Shown: positions 1 to 9,749, counted from the first letter of the stretch. The stretch is DNA of 64,000 nucleotides from Marinobacter sp. ELB17 (GCF_000169375.1 NZ_AAXY01000016.1:20139-84138); one strand, 5' to 3'. Translations and numbers: made by a program. Notes: generated by a model not told the origin, from the sequence alone.

Positions 1-95
1 CACCGGGTTCGCTGTAAGCGCCAATAAATCAGCACCTACATTCCGGCTCGCCGATTACACACATTGACTCCTCACCCATTCCATGAGGAATCAGC

Positions 96-416
96 ATGAC
101 CCCAACCGAACGAGCGCACGTCTGGCAGCAGCATATCACTGACTGGGAAGCCTCCGGCGTGTCCGGCAGCGCTTACTGCAAACAACAGTCGCTGGTTTAT
201 CATCAATTTGTTTACTGGCGCCAGAAGCTGGCTCCGACTGAAGGCTCTCCAAAGCAGGATCAAGCGGCCACCGGGTTCGCTCGGGTCGTTTCTGCTCCTA
301 GCGTTGGCATCTGCGAAGCCGACGACTTGACGGTGTCACTTCCCGGTGGTGCTTCCATCACCGGTTTACACGCCGGCAACATTGAGTTGCTGGGCGCTGT
401 TTTGAGACAGCTGTGA
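96..416 (+). CDS. tnpA: IS66 family accessory protein TnpA
   Basis: A 106-residue protein with the typical IS66 TnpA opening: a helix-turn-helix-like stretch around residues 8-45 with the phrase WQQHITDWEASGVSGSAYC followed by a VYWRQKL motif. It belongs to the small DNA-binding accessory proteins encoded ahead of the IS66 transposase; their exact role is poorly defined. It ends overlapping tnpB by 4 bp, the usual translational coupling. It appears full length, but the element lacks tnpC, so it is unlikely to support transposition by itself. Confidence 0.8.
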   Translation: MTPTERAHVWQQHITDWEASGVSGSAYCKQQSLVYHQFVYWRQKLAPTEGSPKQDQAATGFARVVSAPSVGICEADDLTVSLPGGASITGLHAGNIELLGAVLRQL

Positions 417-712
417 TGCGCCACCGATATTTACGCCCGTCCTTGTCGTTGCCAGAGATTTATCTGTACCGGGCGCCCGTTGATTTCCGTAAGCAGGCCC
501 AGGGCCTGGCAGTCTTGGTTGAACAGGAACTGGGCCACAATCCGTTTACCGGTGCGCTTTATGCCTTCACCAACAAGCACCGAAACAAGATCAAATGTCT
601 GATGTGGGGAGACAACGATTTTGTGCTCTATTACAAATCGTTGGCGGAGGAGAAATTCAAGTGGCCGAAGGCCTCAGATGAGCTGATGGGTAACCATCCA
701 TCAGACCTTTAG
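413..712 (+). pseudogene. tnpB: IS66 family TnpB (Orf2), 3'-truncated
   Basis: A 99-residue protein with the IS66 Orf2 signature: IYLYRAPVDFRKQAQGLAVL near the N-terminus, then the GALYAF...KIKCLMWGDNDFVLYYKSLAEEKFKWP core. Family members run to about 115 residues. The last ten or so residues here do not look like the family, so the reading frame has run into foreign DNA at about position 690. No tnpC follows. It is a broken gene in an IS66 remnant. Confidence 0.7.
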
Positions 713-897
713 GCACTCCTACTCACCAGTTCTATTTGTTTAGACCTGAAGCAAGTGTGAGAAAATTAATGCACTATTTTTCAATAGGTTAAATTTTTAC
801 TATTTCTAGAGGGGGTGATTATTGATTGAGCTCTCTATCTATTTATCGTGACCTAAAATCCGATCGACTTACCCCAATCGTCGACGCAAGAAGTTTA

Positions 898-2604
898 TTA
901 GAGTAGATCAATAGTTGCAGGAGTAGAGCAAACGATAAGTAGCGATTTTGCTCTACTCAACCCGACATAAAGCAATTCTTCATTCGACTGGAGATCCAAG
1001 CCGTCCAATCCCCACAATATGATTATCTGGGACTCTAAACCCTTAAAGCGATTAACAGTTTCTAGCAATACGCCATTTATGGATTTATGACCTTCTTCTA
1101 ACCAACTTACTGCTCCGGGAAGAGGGAGGCCTTTCAGAGAAGCGTAGTAACCAGACTTATTTTTCGCATCGCCGATCAATACGGTGATATCGTTTGCGCT
1201 GACGCCTTGTTGATGAATTAGCTCGACAATCCTCGAATGAATCTTGCGCGCTTGCGATGCCAAGTTCGGAGCAGTGTCAAAAACTAATTCCTCTCCATCT
1301 ATTTCAGGTGGATCAATAGGTACACCACGGTAGTGACCATACGCTGCGTTATGAATTGATATAGTATTCCTGCAGTTTTTGGTTAGTGTAATAGGAGGGG
1401 TCTGAATGGGAAAAGTACTAGTACGAGAATAGATGTTCTGGTTCTCGTCATAGAATACATAGAATGGACTTTCTTCTGTGTCTGTCAGCAAGAGTTCTAA
1501 TGGGATCCAGTATTCCTCACCGAAATCTTGTCCCTCATCACATATGATTGCATCGTAACGCTCCTCGGTTACGTCGAGCGCGAAGGAGAGTGCCATGGGC
1601 AGTTGCACTTCAAAAAAACCGGTTCCGGGAAAAGTTACTTTTGATTCGCTTTTTAAGTTCCTTCCAGTCGTTCTATCTGCACGATCAACCCATTGGTAGC
1701 AAAGTTGGTGAAAACTCATCACATCAAGATTCGGGATGTCCTGGGCAAGATGCATCAGGTGATCTGCTAACTGTCTGTTATAACAGGTCAAAAGTGTTTT
1801 GAATCCATCAGTGGCAAGACGGCGAGCTTTTTCCATAGCGAGAACAGTTTTACCGGTGCCGGCGCCACCTCTGATTGCAACGCGCCGATGTGATTGGAGC
1901 AGGCCGAGAATACTAATTTGCTGATTAGTTAGGTGTATTCGTCGTTCTTCAATCTCATCAAGTTGTACTGAAATCAAAGCAGGAACTGAAAAAGATTGAG
2001 CAAAAACCTTCTTCATAAAATCAATACCGGACTGCTCGATAGGATTGAAGTTAGTTGAGGCGCTTCCCCAATAGCGGAATGCGTTATCGACCCATTCCTG
2101 TGGACTATTCAGTGCGGCTTTGGTGCCAATGAGACTAGCTGGCATATTCGGTCGTGATAATGGTATTGGGTCGCCAATGTCAGGAAAATATACAGCATGT
2201 CCTCTGAGAACATTGTTCAGGCCGTAATTTCGCCATGAAGGGTGCTCCTTGAGCTTGGAGAATATGGAATATTTGGCTTTGAGAGCTTGCTGGACAGGGT
2301 CTTTTATTGAGAACTTATTTTGATGTCGATCGACGGAATACCATGTATCTGATTCAGCCTTGTAGGAAATCCCCCCACCTTTTACCTCAACACAAAGGTA
2401 GCCCAACTTTGGGTGACATACGATAAAGTCGCATTCGCCATCTCGGGCTCGATCACGTTCATTTTTCAGAATCCAACCTACCTGAAATAGCACCGTATAG
2501 GATGAGGCAAGGTTGTCACGAAATGATCTGTATACTTTAGCCTCTGCACTTGATTGGAGTTCATCTAGCTGAGCCTCTGATAGTTCAGGAATGATCGTCG
2601 CCAT
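898..2604 (-). CDS. NERD nuclease-related domain plus UvrD-type helicase
   Basis: A 568-residue protein. Residues about 15-150 form a NERD (nuclease-related) domain: an acidic residue in GECDFIV followed by LCVEVKGGG, the D...ExK core of the PD-(D/E)XK fold. Residues about 230-568 are a superfamily 1 helicase: Walker A GGAGTGKT, Walker B DAIICDEGQDFGEEY, and the late motifs FKGLESQIIILWG and LLYVGLSRAKSLL. Such proteins are predicted to unwind and cut DNA or RNA and are common in defence islands. The start overlaps the upstream 81-residue gene by 20 bp, so it is the last gene of the operon that begins at hsdM. It is probably part of an anti-phage module; the biochemical role is inferred. Confidence 0.85.
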   Translation of the reverse strand: MATIIPELSEAQLDELQSSAEAKVYRSFRDNLASSYTVLFQVGWILKNERDRARDGECDFIVCHPKLGYLCVEVKGGGISYKAESDTWYSVDRHQNKFSIKDPVQQALKAKYSIFSKLKEHPSWRNYGLNNVLRGHAVYFPDIGDPIPLSRPNMPASLIGTKAALNSPQEWVDNAFRYWGSASTNFNPIEQSGIDFMKKVFAQSFSVPALISVQLDEIEERRIHLTNQQISILGLLQSHRRVAIRGGAGTGKTVLAMEKARRLATDGFKTLLTCYNRQLADHLMHLAQDIPNLDVMSFHQLCYQWVDRADRTTGRNLKSESKVTFPGTGFFEVQLPMALSFALDVTEERYDAIICDEGQDFGEEYWIPLELLLTDTEESPFYVFYDENQNIYSRTSTFPIQTPPITLTKNCRNTISIHNAAYGHYRGVPIDPPEIDGEELVFDTAPNLASQARKIHSRIVELIHQQGVSANDITVLIGDAKNKSGYYASLKGLPLPGAVSWLEEGHKSINGVLLETVNRFKGLESQIIILWGLDGLDLQSNEELLYVGLSRAKSLLIVCSTPATIDLL

Positions 2605-2830
2605 CTTCAGGCTCCAATATTTTCATCTGATAAATGTTGATAGCGACGTTCTTGGTTGGTTGGGGCTTATCTTCGAACTGGACGGTTAACATTTTTACCA
2701 CGCCTCGTTTTTTAGTTTCGATAATTTCGCCGATTCCCAGTTTATCGTGCTGTATTCTCGCGCCAAAGACGAATCCTGAAGTTGGATCTTCTACCTCTTC
2801 AAAGGGCTGCGCCTCTCCAGTTACCGTCAA
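2585..2830 (-). CDS. Small Tudor-like (UvrD C-terminal-like) protein
   Basis: An 81-residue acidic protein. The central part has the pattern GARIQHDKLGIGEI, a basic stretch, then VKMLTVQFEDK and a final hydrophobic KIL. This resembles the small beta-barrel (Tudor-like) tail found at the C-terminus of PcrA/UvrD helicases, where it contacts RNA polymerase or nucleic acid. The gene overlaps the sacsin-like gene upstream by 32 bp and the NERD-helicase gene downstream by 20 bp. It may be the detached tail of that helicase, which itself lacks such a domain. The function is inferred from pattern only. Confidence 0.6.
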   Translation of the reverse strand: MTVTGEAQPFEEVEDPTSGFVFGARIQHDKLGIGEIIETKKRGVVKMLTVQFEDKPQPTKNVAINIYQMKILEPEDGDDHS

Positions 2831-5800
2831 ACATAAAAGACGTAACTTGTGATGCGGGATTTTGAATGGGGTGAACTCTTATGTTGTCTGGGTCTGCAGC
2901 GAACTCGATAACATACAGCCAATATGAATCGTTATATTTTTTTGCGTAATCAAATTGCAAGCCAGATAGACCAACCCCAGTTTGATTCCACTCCCCGTTC
3001 ACGCCCTTCACTTCAATCATTCGGCTTTCACCAGTTTCTGTGTCTAGGCTTTCAATGTCATAACCGGGGTGTGTTTGCGGCATCTGGGTGGGTACACGCC
3101 CCCGTCGTTTTTCAAAGTCACAAACCGCTTGTCGAGCAATCACCTCGACACCAAGGTTGTGTTCATTTCCATCGCCGGTTGCAGAGGTATCATCGTTGGA
3201 AGGATCTCTCCTCTTCACATAAGACAACAACCTTTTATCCCACTGCTCCTTGTGCTTGGATCGGCGTTTTGGTTTGTTGTCGCTTCCACTGCTGCGATCT
3301 TGTCCGTTGTGCGCCGTGGAGTCGGAATTTCCGGGCTCTTTGGTGGCTAGGTTGCTCTCGCTATTAAAACGAGTCACTGATGTAGTGTCTGAACCTGGCT
3401 CTGTTTTGGTAGGTTCATCTTCAGAACCACTGTGCGCCTCACATGCTGGCTCATCCGAAAAATTATTCATTGAGCCTTCGACAGGCTCATTCTCTGTAGA
3501 ATTGTGGCCTAGCTCACCCAACTCTTGAGTACTTAGATCATAACCGTCAACTTCCTCGTTCTCGGGGAGTGGGGGTATACCACAGCTTGTTAGGTGGGTA
3601 TCTGCAACTTCCGGGCTCATGTTGAGTAGTGAGTACAGGCTTAGCGTAAGGTTTGAAATAGCACTACCTGACTCTTCTGGCATCAGGTGGTGTAAAAGCG
3701 ATGTTAGAATAGGAGCCCAGCTCGCATTGCTAATAGGTCTAGTTACAAGTAGTTCGTTAGTTTCCTGGTCAAAGAAAGCGTTAGCACTGCACACAGGTGC
3801 ATGAATTTCCTGACTATCAATAACAGCTATAGCCTGCAGAAAGGTGTTGTCGGTACTGTATACACTGAGGTTGAAGAGTGTCGGCGTAATTCGCTCTTGG
3901 ATAGTCCTGGGTTTATCGTGAAAGAGCCTGAGGATAACTCTTGCCCGATTTCCTAGCGTTTTGCTCACCTCTTGTTCTGGAAGTTTCTCTCCGACTATTT
4001 TGTCCAGCTTTAGATGGCAGGCCCTGCTGAGACGTTTAACACCTAAAGCGTCTGCGAAAATCCAGAGTTCAGGATCTAGTTTGCAGAGACCCTGATCCAT
4101 GTTGCCGTCAAAAAATTTTGCCAACCACTCGCTATCATGTAGCAGCACTTCATCCGGGTGAACGAAGTAATCGTCGAAATTCAGAATGCATGGGGCTTTC
4201 TGGAGCTGAACTAAATTGTGTTGTTCGAGACTTCCCTGAGTAAAAGCCTCGGCTAAATGATGCAAACAAGACTGATATACCGCTCTGTCTGCTCCAGTTA
4301 ATGGTTTTGATTGCTCGAAGAATTCGGCAATTATTTCCAGAAGAATCTCAACAAGCTCATCGACATCTGGCGAATCCTTGACGCCGACGACATTAAAAAA
4401 GTTGGTGAAGTGCTCAAGATTTGGAGGAACCCTGTATGCGAAGCGCCCCAGTTGTTGCTGTGACCAATAGATTTTGCTGGGCTTCACGAAAGCCTGTAAT
4501 TTTTCGACGTAAATACACGATGTTCCCCGAAGTTTAGTCACCTCAGAGTCATCTTTTGCGCGCTCACTCAGTATTCGATAGCACGTCTCGTGTGGCGGTG
4601 TTCCGTTTTCCATACAGTGTTGAAGGTGCGACACAACAAGTTCTGTCGGGGCTTTGAGTTTTACGCCGATATCTTCCAGAAGCTCAGTGTTTAGCCTGTT
4701 TGTATTTCTGAAGTCCAGAATGTGAGCTTGGCTTTCAAAACCCTCAGATCGGAATGGTGTATACAGATCAACTGGGTAATACCAGTTCTTCTCGTCGTTT
4801 TTCGCGGGCAGACAACGGGCTGCTTTTAGTTTTGATACAGCTTCTGAGAGAGTCTCGGTTCCGGCTTGCCCATGAACAACTTCACACAGCGTATAGAAGG
4901 CTTCTGCTGATAGTTTCTTAACGGTTTCATCTGGGTGATGTGCCTCAGCCAAGTTTTTTAGGCGTTGGACAAGGTGGATTGGAGCTGGAGAGTGTAGAAC
5001 ACCAAGAGCGTCAACAAAGCTTTTGACGGATTGAGCTACTGGTAGTTTGGAAAAGTCTAGCCAAAGGTGGTCATCATTGCCAAGCACGTTTTCGAGCTGC
5101 TCGGTGCGTGCATACACGGAAGCTGGTTCGGACCACCCTCCACCTTGCGTCGGCAGGATTGGCAGGCTCTGGAGGGTTTTAAACGCATTTGTATGGTCGA
5201 GAAGCTCAGGGTGATTAGAAAGCTCACGAATAAGGATACTGTACCGACTTTCATCCAGAGGACCTGAGGAATCAAAAAACGTGGGCAGCATCGTTTCGAC
5301 AAAGGCACTAATTGACTGAGTTTTGACGCCTAACTTTTCAGAAATAAATTGTTTGGCAGTAGCAGTCAGAACACTGGTATTTAGGAGTGCGCCTTTCCCA
5401 GTTGGATCTTCAAAATTACCCGGAAGAAGCGCGCTTGAGGCCTTAATCAAACCTTGGCTTGAGCTCCAAATTGGAAGGTTCGAAAGGGCTTTATAGACCT
5501 GATTAGAGGAGTAGCCGAGATTGTCAATTTCTGGGAAAAAGTCATAAATATCTTTTAGAGCATCGGCTTCAATGTTGATGCAGTATTCCAAATCATGTCG
5601 AGATATTTGTTTCGAGAGATGATTTGTTACTGCTTGAAGATCAAGATCCGCAACGAGCTTGCTGATATTAGGATGATCGGCAATATGTCGAGAACAGATG
5701 AACATCTTCGGAAATAGCCGAGCTGCCAAACTCGCATTAATTATCCTGCTACATTGATAGGCATCTGCTGCAGAAACGGTATACAAACCTTCCGTCACCA

Positions 5801-7349
5801 GAAAGCGGAGAGTTTTTAACTGATCCACCAAGCGGTTCTTGAAGAAATTCGCTGGCATCAATTCTTCAATAATACTCCAGAGTGGAACCCAGAATTGCTT
5901 GAGCATTTCTTCAGTTGTTCGACAGCTTTCTCCCGTTATATTGCACAAGTTCGCTCTCAGGATCGCAATAAGAGGGTCCAGCCTGAGAGTCGGAACCCCA
6001 ATTTTGCTCAAAGTGTTGCGGTAGGGCGAAAGTTTTTCAGAAACAACATTGGCGCCTAAACGATTTAGGGCCGAAAGCTGACCATCAGAGAATCTTGTAC
6101 TGCTGGGTAAAAAAATCTCGCTAGGTACATGGAGCTCCCCGTTGGTATCAATAGCAACCTTGCAGGCCGGAACGGTGCCGTTAAATTGCTTCCAAAAAGC
6201 CTTGAAACAGGCAGGGTAGTCTGAATCTCGGGAGGCAATCTGAAAAGCTTGATGGATAATTCGCCAGAGGGCCTCCTCGCCGATTAGCCGGCCCAAAGAT
6301 TCCGGATTCCGCGCCAGCTCAGCCGCCGCGGCCGAAATGAGCATTTCATTCCAGTACCTAGCATGTTGAGTTCCGGAAAAGATCAGCGCCTTGCGGTCTG
6401 CCTCCGGGAAAAAATCCGCATTGATGTGCAGAGGTAAGCCTGTGTTCTGCTCAGTAGGAAGAAAGGCGTAAAGCAGGCCCTTGTCCTGATAATCCGGATC
6501 TAAGTTAAGTGCAATCGCGAATTTTGAGCTGCGGTTCAAGCTCTTTAAAAGGTCATATTCTTTGGCTAGCCGTTCAGCTTCTTGTTCAGCATCTCCGCGG
6601 ATAATATGCCAACGCTCAACTGAATGCTCGGGGCTATAAGTAATAGTAAGTGAGGAATCATCAGAACGGTTCAGTTCACAGCGCAACAGCAATTTGCCAT
6701 TTCGACGAACCTCTGTTGTTTCGATGTGCCGAAGAAAGAGAAGGCTCCTGCGTAATACCGCTAGGACTTCAAGCTGAAGTTGGTCAATGTCGCCGGCTCG
6801 CACTGGAGTCGCTCCAATTGCTCGCCGACCAATTGAGTGAGGGTTCATTGCCCATGGGAGAACGAACTTGGTTCCTGTCTCCAGCGGTATGTTTGAACAC
6901 GCATACTGTGCTTCCTCGGGTATCAGCTGAAGCTTGATTCCGGAGGAGTGGATTTCGGGGTGATCCGTAACCTGATAGGCTGAAACGAAACCGATACCGA
7001 ATCGACCAATATTCTCGCTTTTGGCAAGTTTTCCGCCACTCCCGACATCGGCAATGCGGTGGAAGTCACAGCTATAGTTATCCTCTTGCATGAGGCGGCA
7101 CACTGGACTCATTTCCCCGCAGTATGTGAACGCCCCGCTATTCCAGACTACCAGTGCGTCGTCCGTGATATCGAAGGCGACGCCGTGTGCCTTGGCATCG
7201 TCGGCGTTTTGGATGAGCTCCAAAGCCATAATGTCATAGCCTTGGAGACCCGCAAGGTGCCCCCGAATGTTACCGAGCAAGTTCGCCGTGTAGGAGCCAC
7301 GGGTCACGCTAACGTCTGCTTGATCAAGTTTATTTTTATCTTCTTCCAT
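2799..7349 (-). CDS. Giant sacsin/Hsp90-type ATPase with C-terminal DUF3883-like domain
   Basis: A protein of about 1516 residues from the ATG at 7349; an in-frame TTG 60 bp upstream is possible but less convincing. Residues about 15-250 form a GHKL ATPase of the sacsin type: ALELIQNADDAKA (the N-box with ELxQNADDA), DVGSGGK, and NIGRFGIGFVSAY (the glycine lid). A long middle follows without recognised motifs, then a low-complexity acidic linker (about 1270-1400). The C-terminal 110 residues resemble DUF3883 (NO VEIN C-terminal), with IEVKGVNG as the probable ExK of a nuclease-like fold. Large proteins pairing these domains occur in bacterial defence islands. It sits in one operon with hsdS, the DUF5655 protein and the NERD helicase. 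Sensor and effector roles are inferred. Confidence 0.8.
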   Translation of the reverse strand: MEEDKNKLDQADVSVTRGSYTANLLGNIRGHLAGLQGYDIMALELIQNADDAKAHGVAFDITDDALVVWNSGAFTYCGEMSPVCRLMQEDNYSCDFHRIADVGSGGKLAKSENIGRFGIGFVSAYQVTDHPEIHSSGIKLQLIPEEAQYACSNIPLETGTKFVLPWAMNPHSIGRRAIGATPVRAGDIDQLQLEVLAVLRRSLLFLRHIETTEVRRNGKLLLRCELNRSDDSSLTITYSPEHSVERWHIIRGDAEQEAERLAKEYDLLKSLNRSSKFAIALNLDPDYQDKGLLYAFLPTEQNTGLPLHINADFFPEADRKALIFSGTQHARYWNEMLISAAAAELARNPESLGRLIGEEALWRIIHQAFQIASRDSDYPACFKAFWKQFNGTVPACKVAIDTNGELHVPSEIFLPSSTRFSDGQLSALNRLGANVVSEKLSPYRNTLSKIGVPTLRLDPLIAILRANLCNITGESCRTTEEMLKQFWVPLWSIIEELMPANFFKNRLVDQLKTLRFLVTEGLYTVSAADAYQCSRIINASLAARLFPKMFICSRHIADHPNISKLVADLDLQAVTNHLSKQISRHDLEYCINIEADALKDIYDFFPEIDNLGYSSNQVYKALSNLPIWSSSQGLIKASSALLPGNFEDPTGKGALLNTSVLTATAKQFISEKLGVKTQSISAFVETMLPTFFDSSGPLDESRYSILIRELSNHPELLDHTNAFKTLQSLPILPTQGGGWSEPASVYARTEQLENVLGNDDHLWLDFSKLPVAQSVKSFVDALGVLHSPAPIHLVQRLKNLAEAHHPDETVKKLSAEAFYTLCEVVHGQAGTETLSEAVSKLKAARCLPAKNDEKNWYYPVDLYTPFRSEGFESQAHILDFRNTNRLNTELLEDIGVKLKAPTELVVSHLQHCMENGTPPHETCYRILSERAKDDSEVTKLRGTSCIYVEKLQAFVKPSKIYWSQQQLGRFAYRVPPNLEHFTNFFNVVGVKDSPDVDELVEILLEIIAEFFEQSKPLTGADRAVYQSCLHHLAEAFTQGSLEQHNLVQLQKAPCILNFDDYFVHPDEVLLHDSEWLAKFFDGNMDQGLCKLDPELWIFADALGVKRLSRACHLKLDKIVGEKLPEQEVSKTLGNRARVILRLFHDKPRTIQERITPTLFNLSVYSTDNTFLQAIAVIDSQEIHAPVCSANAFFDQETNELLVTRPISNASWAPILTSLLHHLMPEESGSAISNLTLSLYSLLNMSPEVADTHLTSCGIPPLPENEEVDGYDLSTQELGELGHNSTENEPVEGSMNNFSDEPACEAHSGSEDEPTKTEPGSDTTSVTRFNSESNLATKEPGNSDSTAHNGQDRSSGSDNKPKRRSKHKEQWDKRLLSYVKRRDPSNDDTSATGDGNEHNLGVEVIARQAVCDFEKRRGRVPTQMPQTHPGYDIESLDTETGESRMIEVKGVNGEWNQTGVGLSGLQFDYAKKYNDSYWLYVIEFAADPDNIRVHPIQNPASQVTSFMFDGNWRGAAL

Positions 7350-7383
7350 GATTATTCTCTTTGATCTGCAATCTTGGTGTGAA

Positions 7384-8313
7384 TCAGCTTTCTTGGTACG
7401 CCCGTTCAATTAATATCCGGGCCTTTTCCCAGTCTTCCGCCGTGCGAACATTCACCTCAAGATTGCCGGTGCCCCAGTGACCAATGTTGGTTACGTCGCG
7501 GCTGAAGGTTGTTTCTTCGCCGAGCGATCCAGGGAGCTTCAGGTACATTTGCAATCGTGAGTCTTTCCCAGTTTGAACCACAATAGAAACGAAGTTACGA
7601 ATGCTTTTGAAAGCAGTGTAAAGCTTGAGTTCTTTGCGCTGTACTTCATCGCCCAACTGTTCGGTGTAGCGGCAGGCCGTATGGAACAGATCAAGCAGTT
7701 CTGGTGGCGCATCGGCGAGACGTTCCTGCTGGCTTTTGTCTTTGCTAGTGTTTTTCCCAGTTTTCTTTAGGGCTAGTGGTGCGCCGGCGGTGGGCGCTGC
7801 CTGATTTGCTGTTTGGGCGTTTACGAGCTCTAGGAGCAGCAGCTCGTTACCGAAATAACGGTAGCGCATGAGCTCAATATTACGGTTAATCTGCTGAACC
7901 GCATGCTCGTCATACTTATTAAAATCTGAGGCAATAGCTATCAGCCGGGTGCCGGACCACTCAATACCCTCGGCCTCGGCCTTACCGATTTTTTCCATTA
8001 CTAGCCATTTGAACTCGGCCTGATGGTCTAGCAGCCAGTCCAGATAGAATAGTCCCTGATTGATGATATTTTCGTTGTTGTGGCGTTTGTATTCCACAAT
8101 CACCGGGCAGCCGTTTTCATCCAAACCGAGAGAGTCAATCCGGCCTTTATGTGTTTTGCCAGTGCTATATTCGCTGGCTAGAAAACGCACGCCAATCAGA
8201 GTCTCCATATTGGCTTCGACATGGTTTTGCAGATGCTTTTCCAGTTGCGCGCTTTTTCCGCTCAGTTCTTCAACACTGGTCTCAGACAGCCGAAACAGTT
8301 TGATATCACTCAT
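7384..8313 (-). CDS. PD-(D/E)XK nuclease-like protein with DUF5655 domain
   Basis: A 309-residue protein. The N-terminal part (residues about 25-180) looks like the NucS/DUF91-type restriction fold: GRIDSLGLDENGCPVIVEYKR supplies the D...ExK catalytic pattern. A short lysine/serine-rich linker (about 180-200) leads to a C-terminal DUF5655-type domain ending in LEVNVRTAEDWEKARILIERAY. Genes of this type are frequently found beside type I restriction loci. Its start overlaps the hsdS stop in an ATGA arrangement, so the two are translationally coupled. It is likely an accessory nuclease or DNA-binding component; activity is not shown. Confidence 0.8.
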   Translation of the reverse strand: MSDIKLFRLSETSVEELSGKSAQLEKHLQNHVEANMETLIGVRFLASEYSTGKTHKGRIDSLGLDENGCPVIVEYKRHNNENIINQGLFYLDWLLDHQAEFKWLVMEKIGKAEAEGIEWSGTRLIAIASDFNKYDEHAVQQINRNIELMRYRYFGNELLLLELVNAQTANQAAPTAGAPLALKKTGKNTSKDKSQQERLADAPPELLDLFHTACRYTEQLGDEVQRKELKLYTAFKSIRNFVSIVVQTGKDSRLQMYLKLPGSLGEETTFSRDVTNIGHWGTGNLEVNVRTAEDWEKARILIERAYQES

Positions 8314-9749
8314 GCCGAGGTCTTCCGTTTGCGGGCTGCGTTGGTTGGTTTCATCGCCGCTCTCTCGACCTTTATCCTTTCCAGCAACGCCGCAGCACTG
8401 TTCTCCCCACTAATCAGGTTCGGGTTGTCCTTGCGCCACTGCTCAGTAAGTTCACCCCGAAAGGCTTTGGCGAGTATGGATTGGGTGAGCTTGTTGACGC
8501 GGGCTAGGGCGTTGTTGACTTGTTGCTCGACGCGTTCGGCATAGGCGAAGAGTTGGTCTACTTGGTGAACGATTTCGATTTGTTCTTCAAGCGGGGGAAC
8601 AGGTATCAAATCCTTTCGAAGGTCGATCAAATGAATGTGTTGAAGACCGGTGCCAACGCCAATCATTTGCCCCTGAACCACTGATGATTGAAACGCGAGT
8701 TCTAAGTAATTGCTCATGCTTCTATCTGCTGGCTTTACCAATGCCACAGAGACGAAAATGCTAAATATGGCGTCGGTGCGAATCTGTCGGACTACGCCAA
8801 GAGTTCCGTCTTTCGATATGAGAATATCGCCTTTCTCCGGGTTGGTTCTCTTACAAAACTCCTCATGATCATGAGTTGAGATGTAGTTTGTTTCGGTAAA
8901 TGATATGCCGTTACCTTTTGTTAGGTTCTTGACGGTAATGAATGGCACGCCATTGCTGATATATGTGGGTTTTTTATGAACACCGTCAGTGACCTTGGTG
9001 GCCAGTGCTTCTACAGGTATCCAATACCACGAGTTTGGCAAATCTCCGGGCGTGCCATAAGTGTCGATAGTCACAGGCTTATACTTGGTTTTTTTTCCGG
9101 TTCTTAGGTTCTCGTCTTGAACCGCTATCTGGCGTAGCTCCTCAAAGTGGTTCAAGAGCTTTTTTGGCGACGATTTGGTGGTTCGATTGTTCCTCCACTC
9201 CTCCGTTAACCGCCCACTCACCGCTGCAGCCAGCACGGACTGGCGGAAACGTTTGAGGATTGTTGGGATGCGTTCGAGGCGGGCTTTGGTGTTTTCCACC
9301 TGGGCCAGCAGAGTGTCGAGTTTGACAGCGATGGTTTTTTGTTCGGCGAGGGGGGCAACCTCGAACTTCAGCTCTTTTAAGAACTTGAAATGCCGGGAGT
9401 ACCCTTTATTAGGAATTTCTAATGATCGAAGTTGGTAATACGCGAAACGGGGAAAAAGATATGGTTCCGGTTGAAGAATCTTGGTTCCATCCGCCCCAGG
9501 TACAAAGCTAAAGTCGACCCATTTTACTGCTCGGGTGTGATCGCCAAAAACGATAAGTGGATCGGAAACATTGATAAGCCTGTCGGGATCATCCACGTAC
9601 CCAGCAACCGGATTTTGGCCTTGATCAATAACAGGGAATCTTCCGGTTTGCAGGCAATCCTTGGTTTTAACCTTTTTGCCAGTTGTGGAAATTTGAGTGA
9701 AACCAGTTGCAGCTATTACCTGTGCCCATTCTGACCGATGAGAAGCCAT
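8310..9749 (-). CDS. hsdS: Type I restriction-modification specificity subunit HsdS
   Basis: A 479-residue specificity subunit with two target-recognition regions, each followed by a conserved helical spacer. The first spacer has VAPLAEQKTIAVKLDTLLAQ then LERIPTILKRFRQSVLAAA. The second has VPPLEEQIEIVHQVDQLFAYAERVE then LTQSILAKAFRGELT. HsdS binds the two half-sites of the target and docks two HsdM subunits. It is fused by a TAATG stop-start overlap to hsdM and by ATGA to the next gene. It appears intact. The recognition sequence cannot be read from the protein. Confidence 0.93.
   Translation of the reverse strand: MASHRSEWAQVIAATGFTQISTTGKKVKTKDCLQTGRFPVIDQGQNPVAGYVDDPDRLINVSDPLIVFGDHTRAVKWVDFSFVPGADGTKILQPEPYLFPRFAYYQLRSLEIPNKGYSRHFKFLKELKFEVAPLAEQKTIAVKLDTLLAQVENTKARLERIPTILKRFRQSVLAAAVSGRLTEEWRNNRTTKSSPKKLLNHFEELRQIAVQDENLRTGKKTKYKPVTIDTYGTPGDLPNSWYWIPVEALATKVTDGVHKKPTYISNGVPFITVKNLTKGNGISFTETNYISTHDHEEFCKRTNPEKGDILISKDGTLGVVRQIRTDAIFSIFVSVALVKPADRSMSNYLELAFQSSVVQGQMIGVGTGLQHIHLIDLRKDLIPVPPLEEQIEIVHQVDQLFAYAERVEQQVNNALARVNKLTQSILAKAFRGELTEQWRKDNPNLISGENSAAALLERIKVERAAMKPTNAARKRKTSA

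Larger units (their letters stand above)
14..712 (+). mobile_element. IS66-family element, left part only
   Basis: A sequence starting GTAAGCGCC at position 14 matches the usual IS66-family terminal inverted repeat and lies about 80 bp before the first accessory gene, as in intact elements. The two small accessory genes tnpA and tnpB follow with a 4-bp overlap. The large tnpC transposase and the right end are missing: tnpB loses homology near its 3' end and the next gene is an unrelated defence gene on the other strand. This is therefore a truncated remnant marking the left side of the island part seen here. Confidence 0.75.

Noticed and set aside
898..8313. Assignment to a named defence system such as Zorya, Druantia or DISARM
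   Set aside because: Their hallmark genes (motor proteins, DUF1998, DUF4338 and so on) are not present; only general domains are shared.
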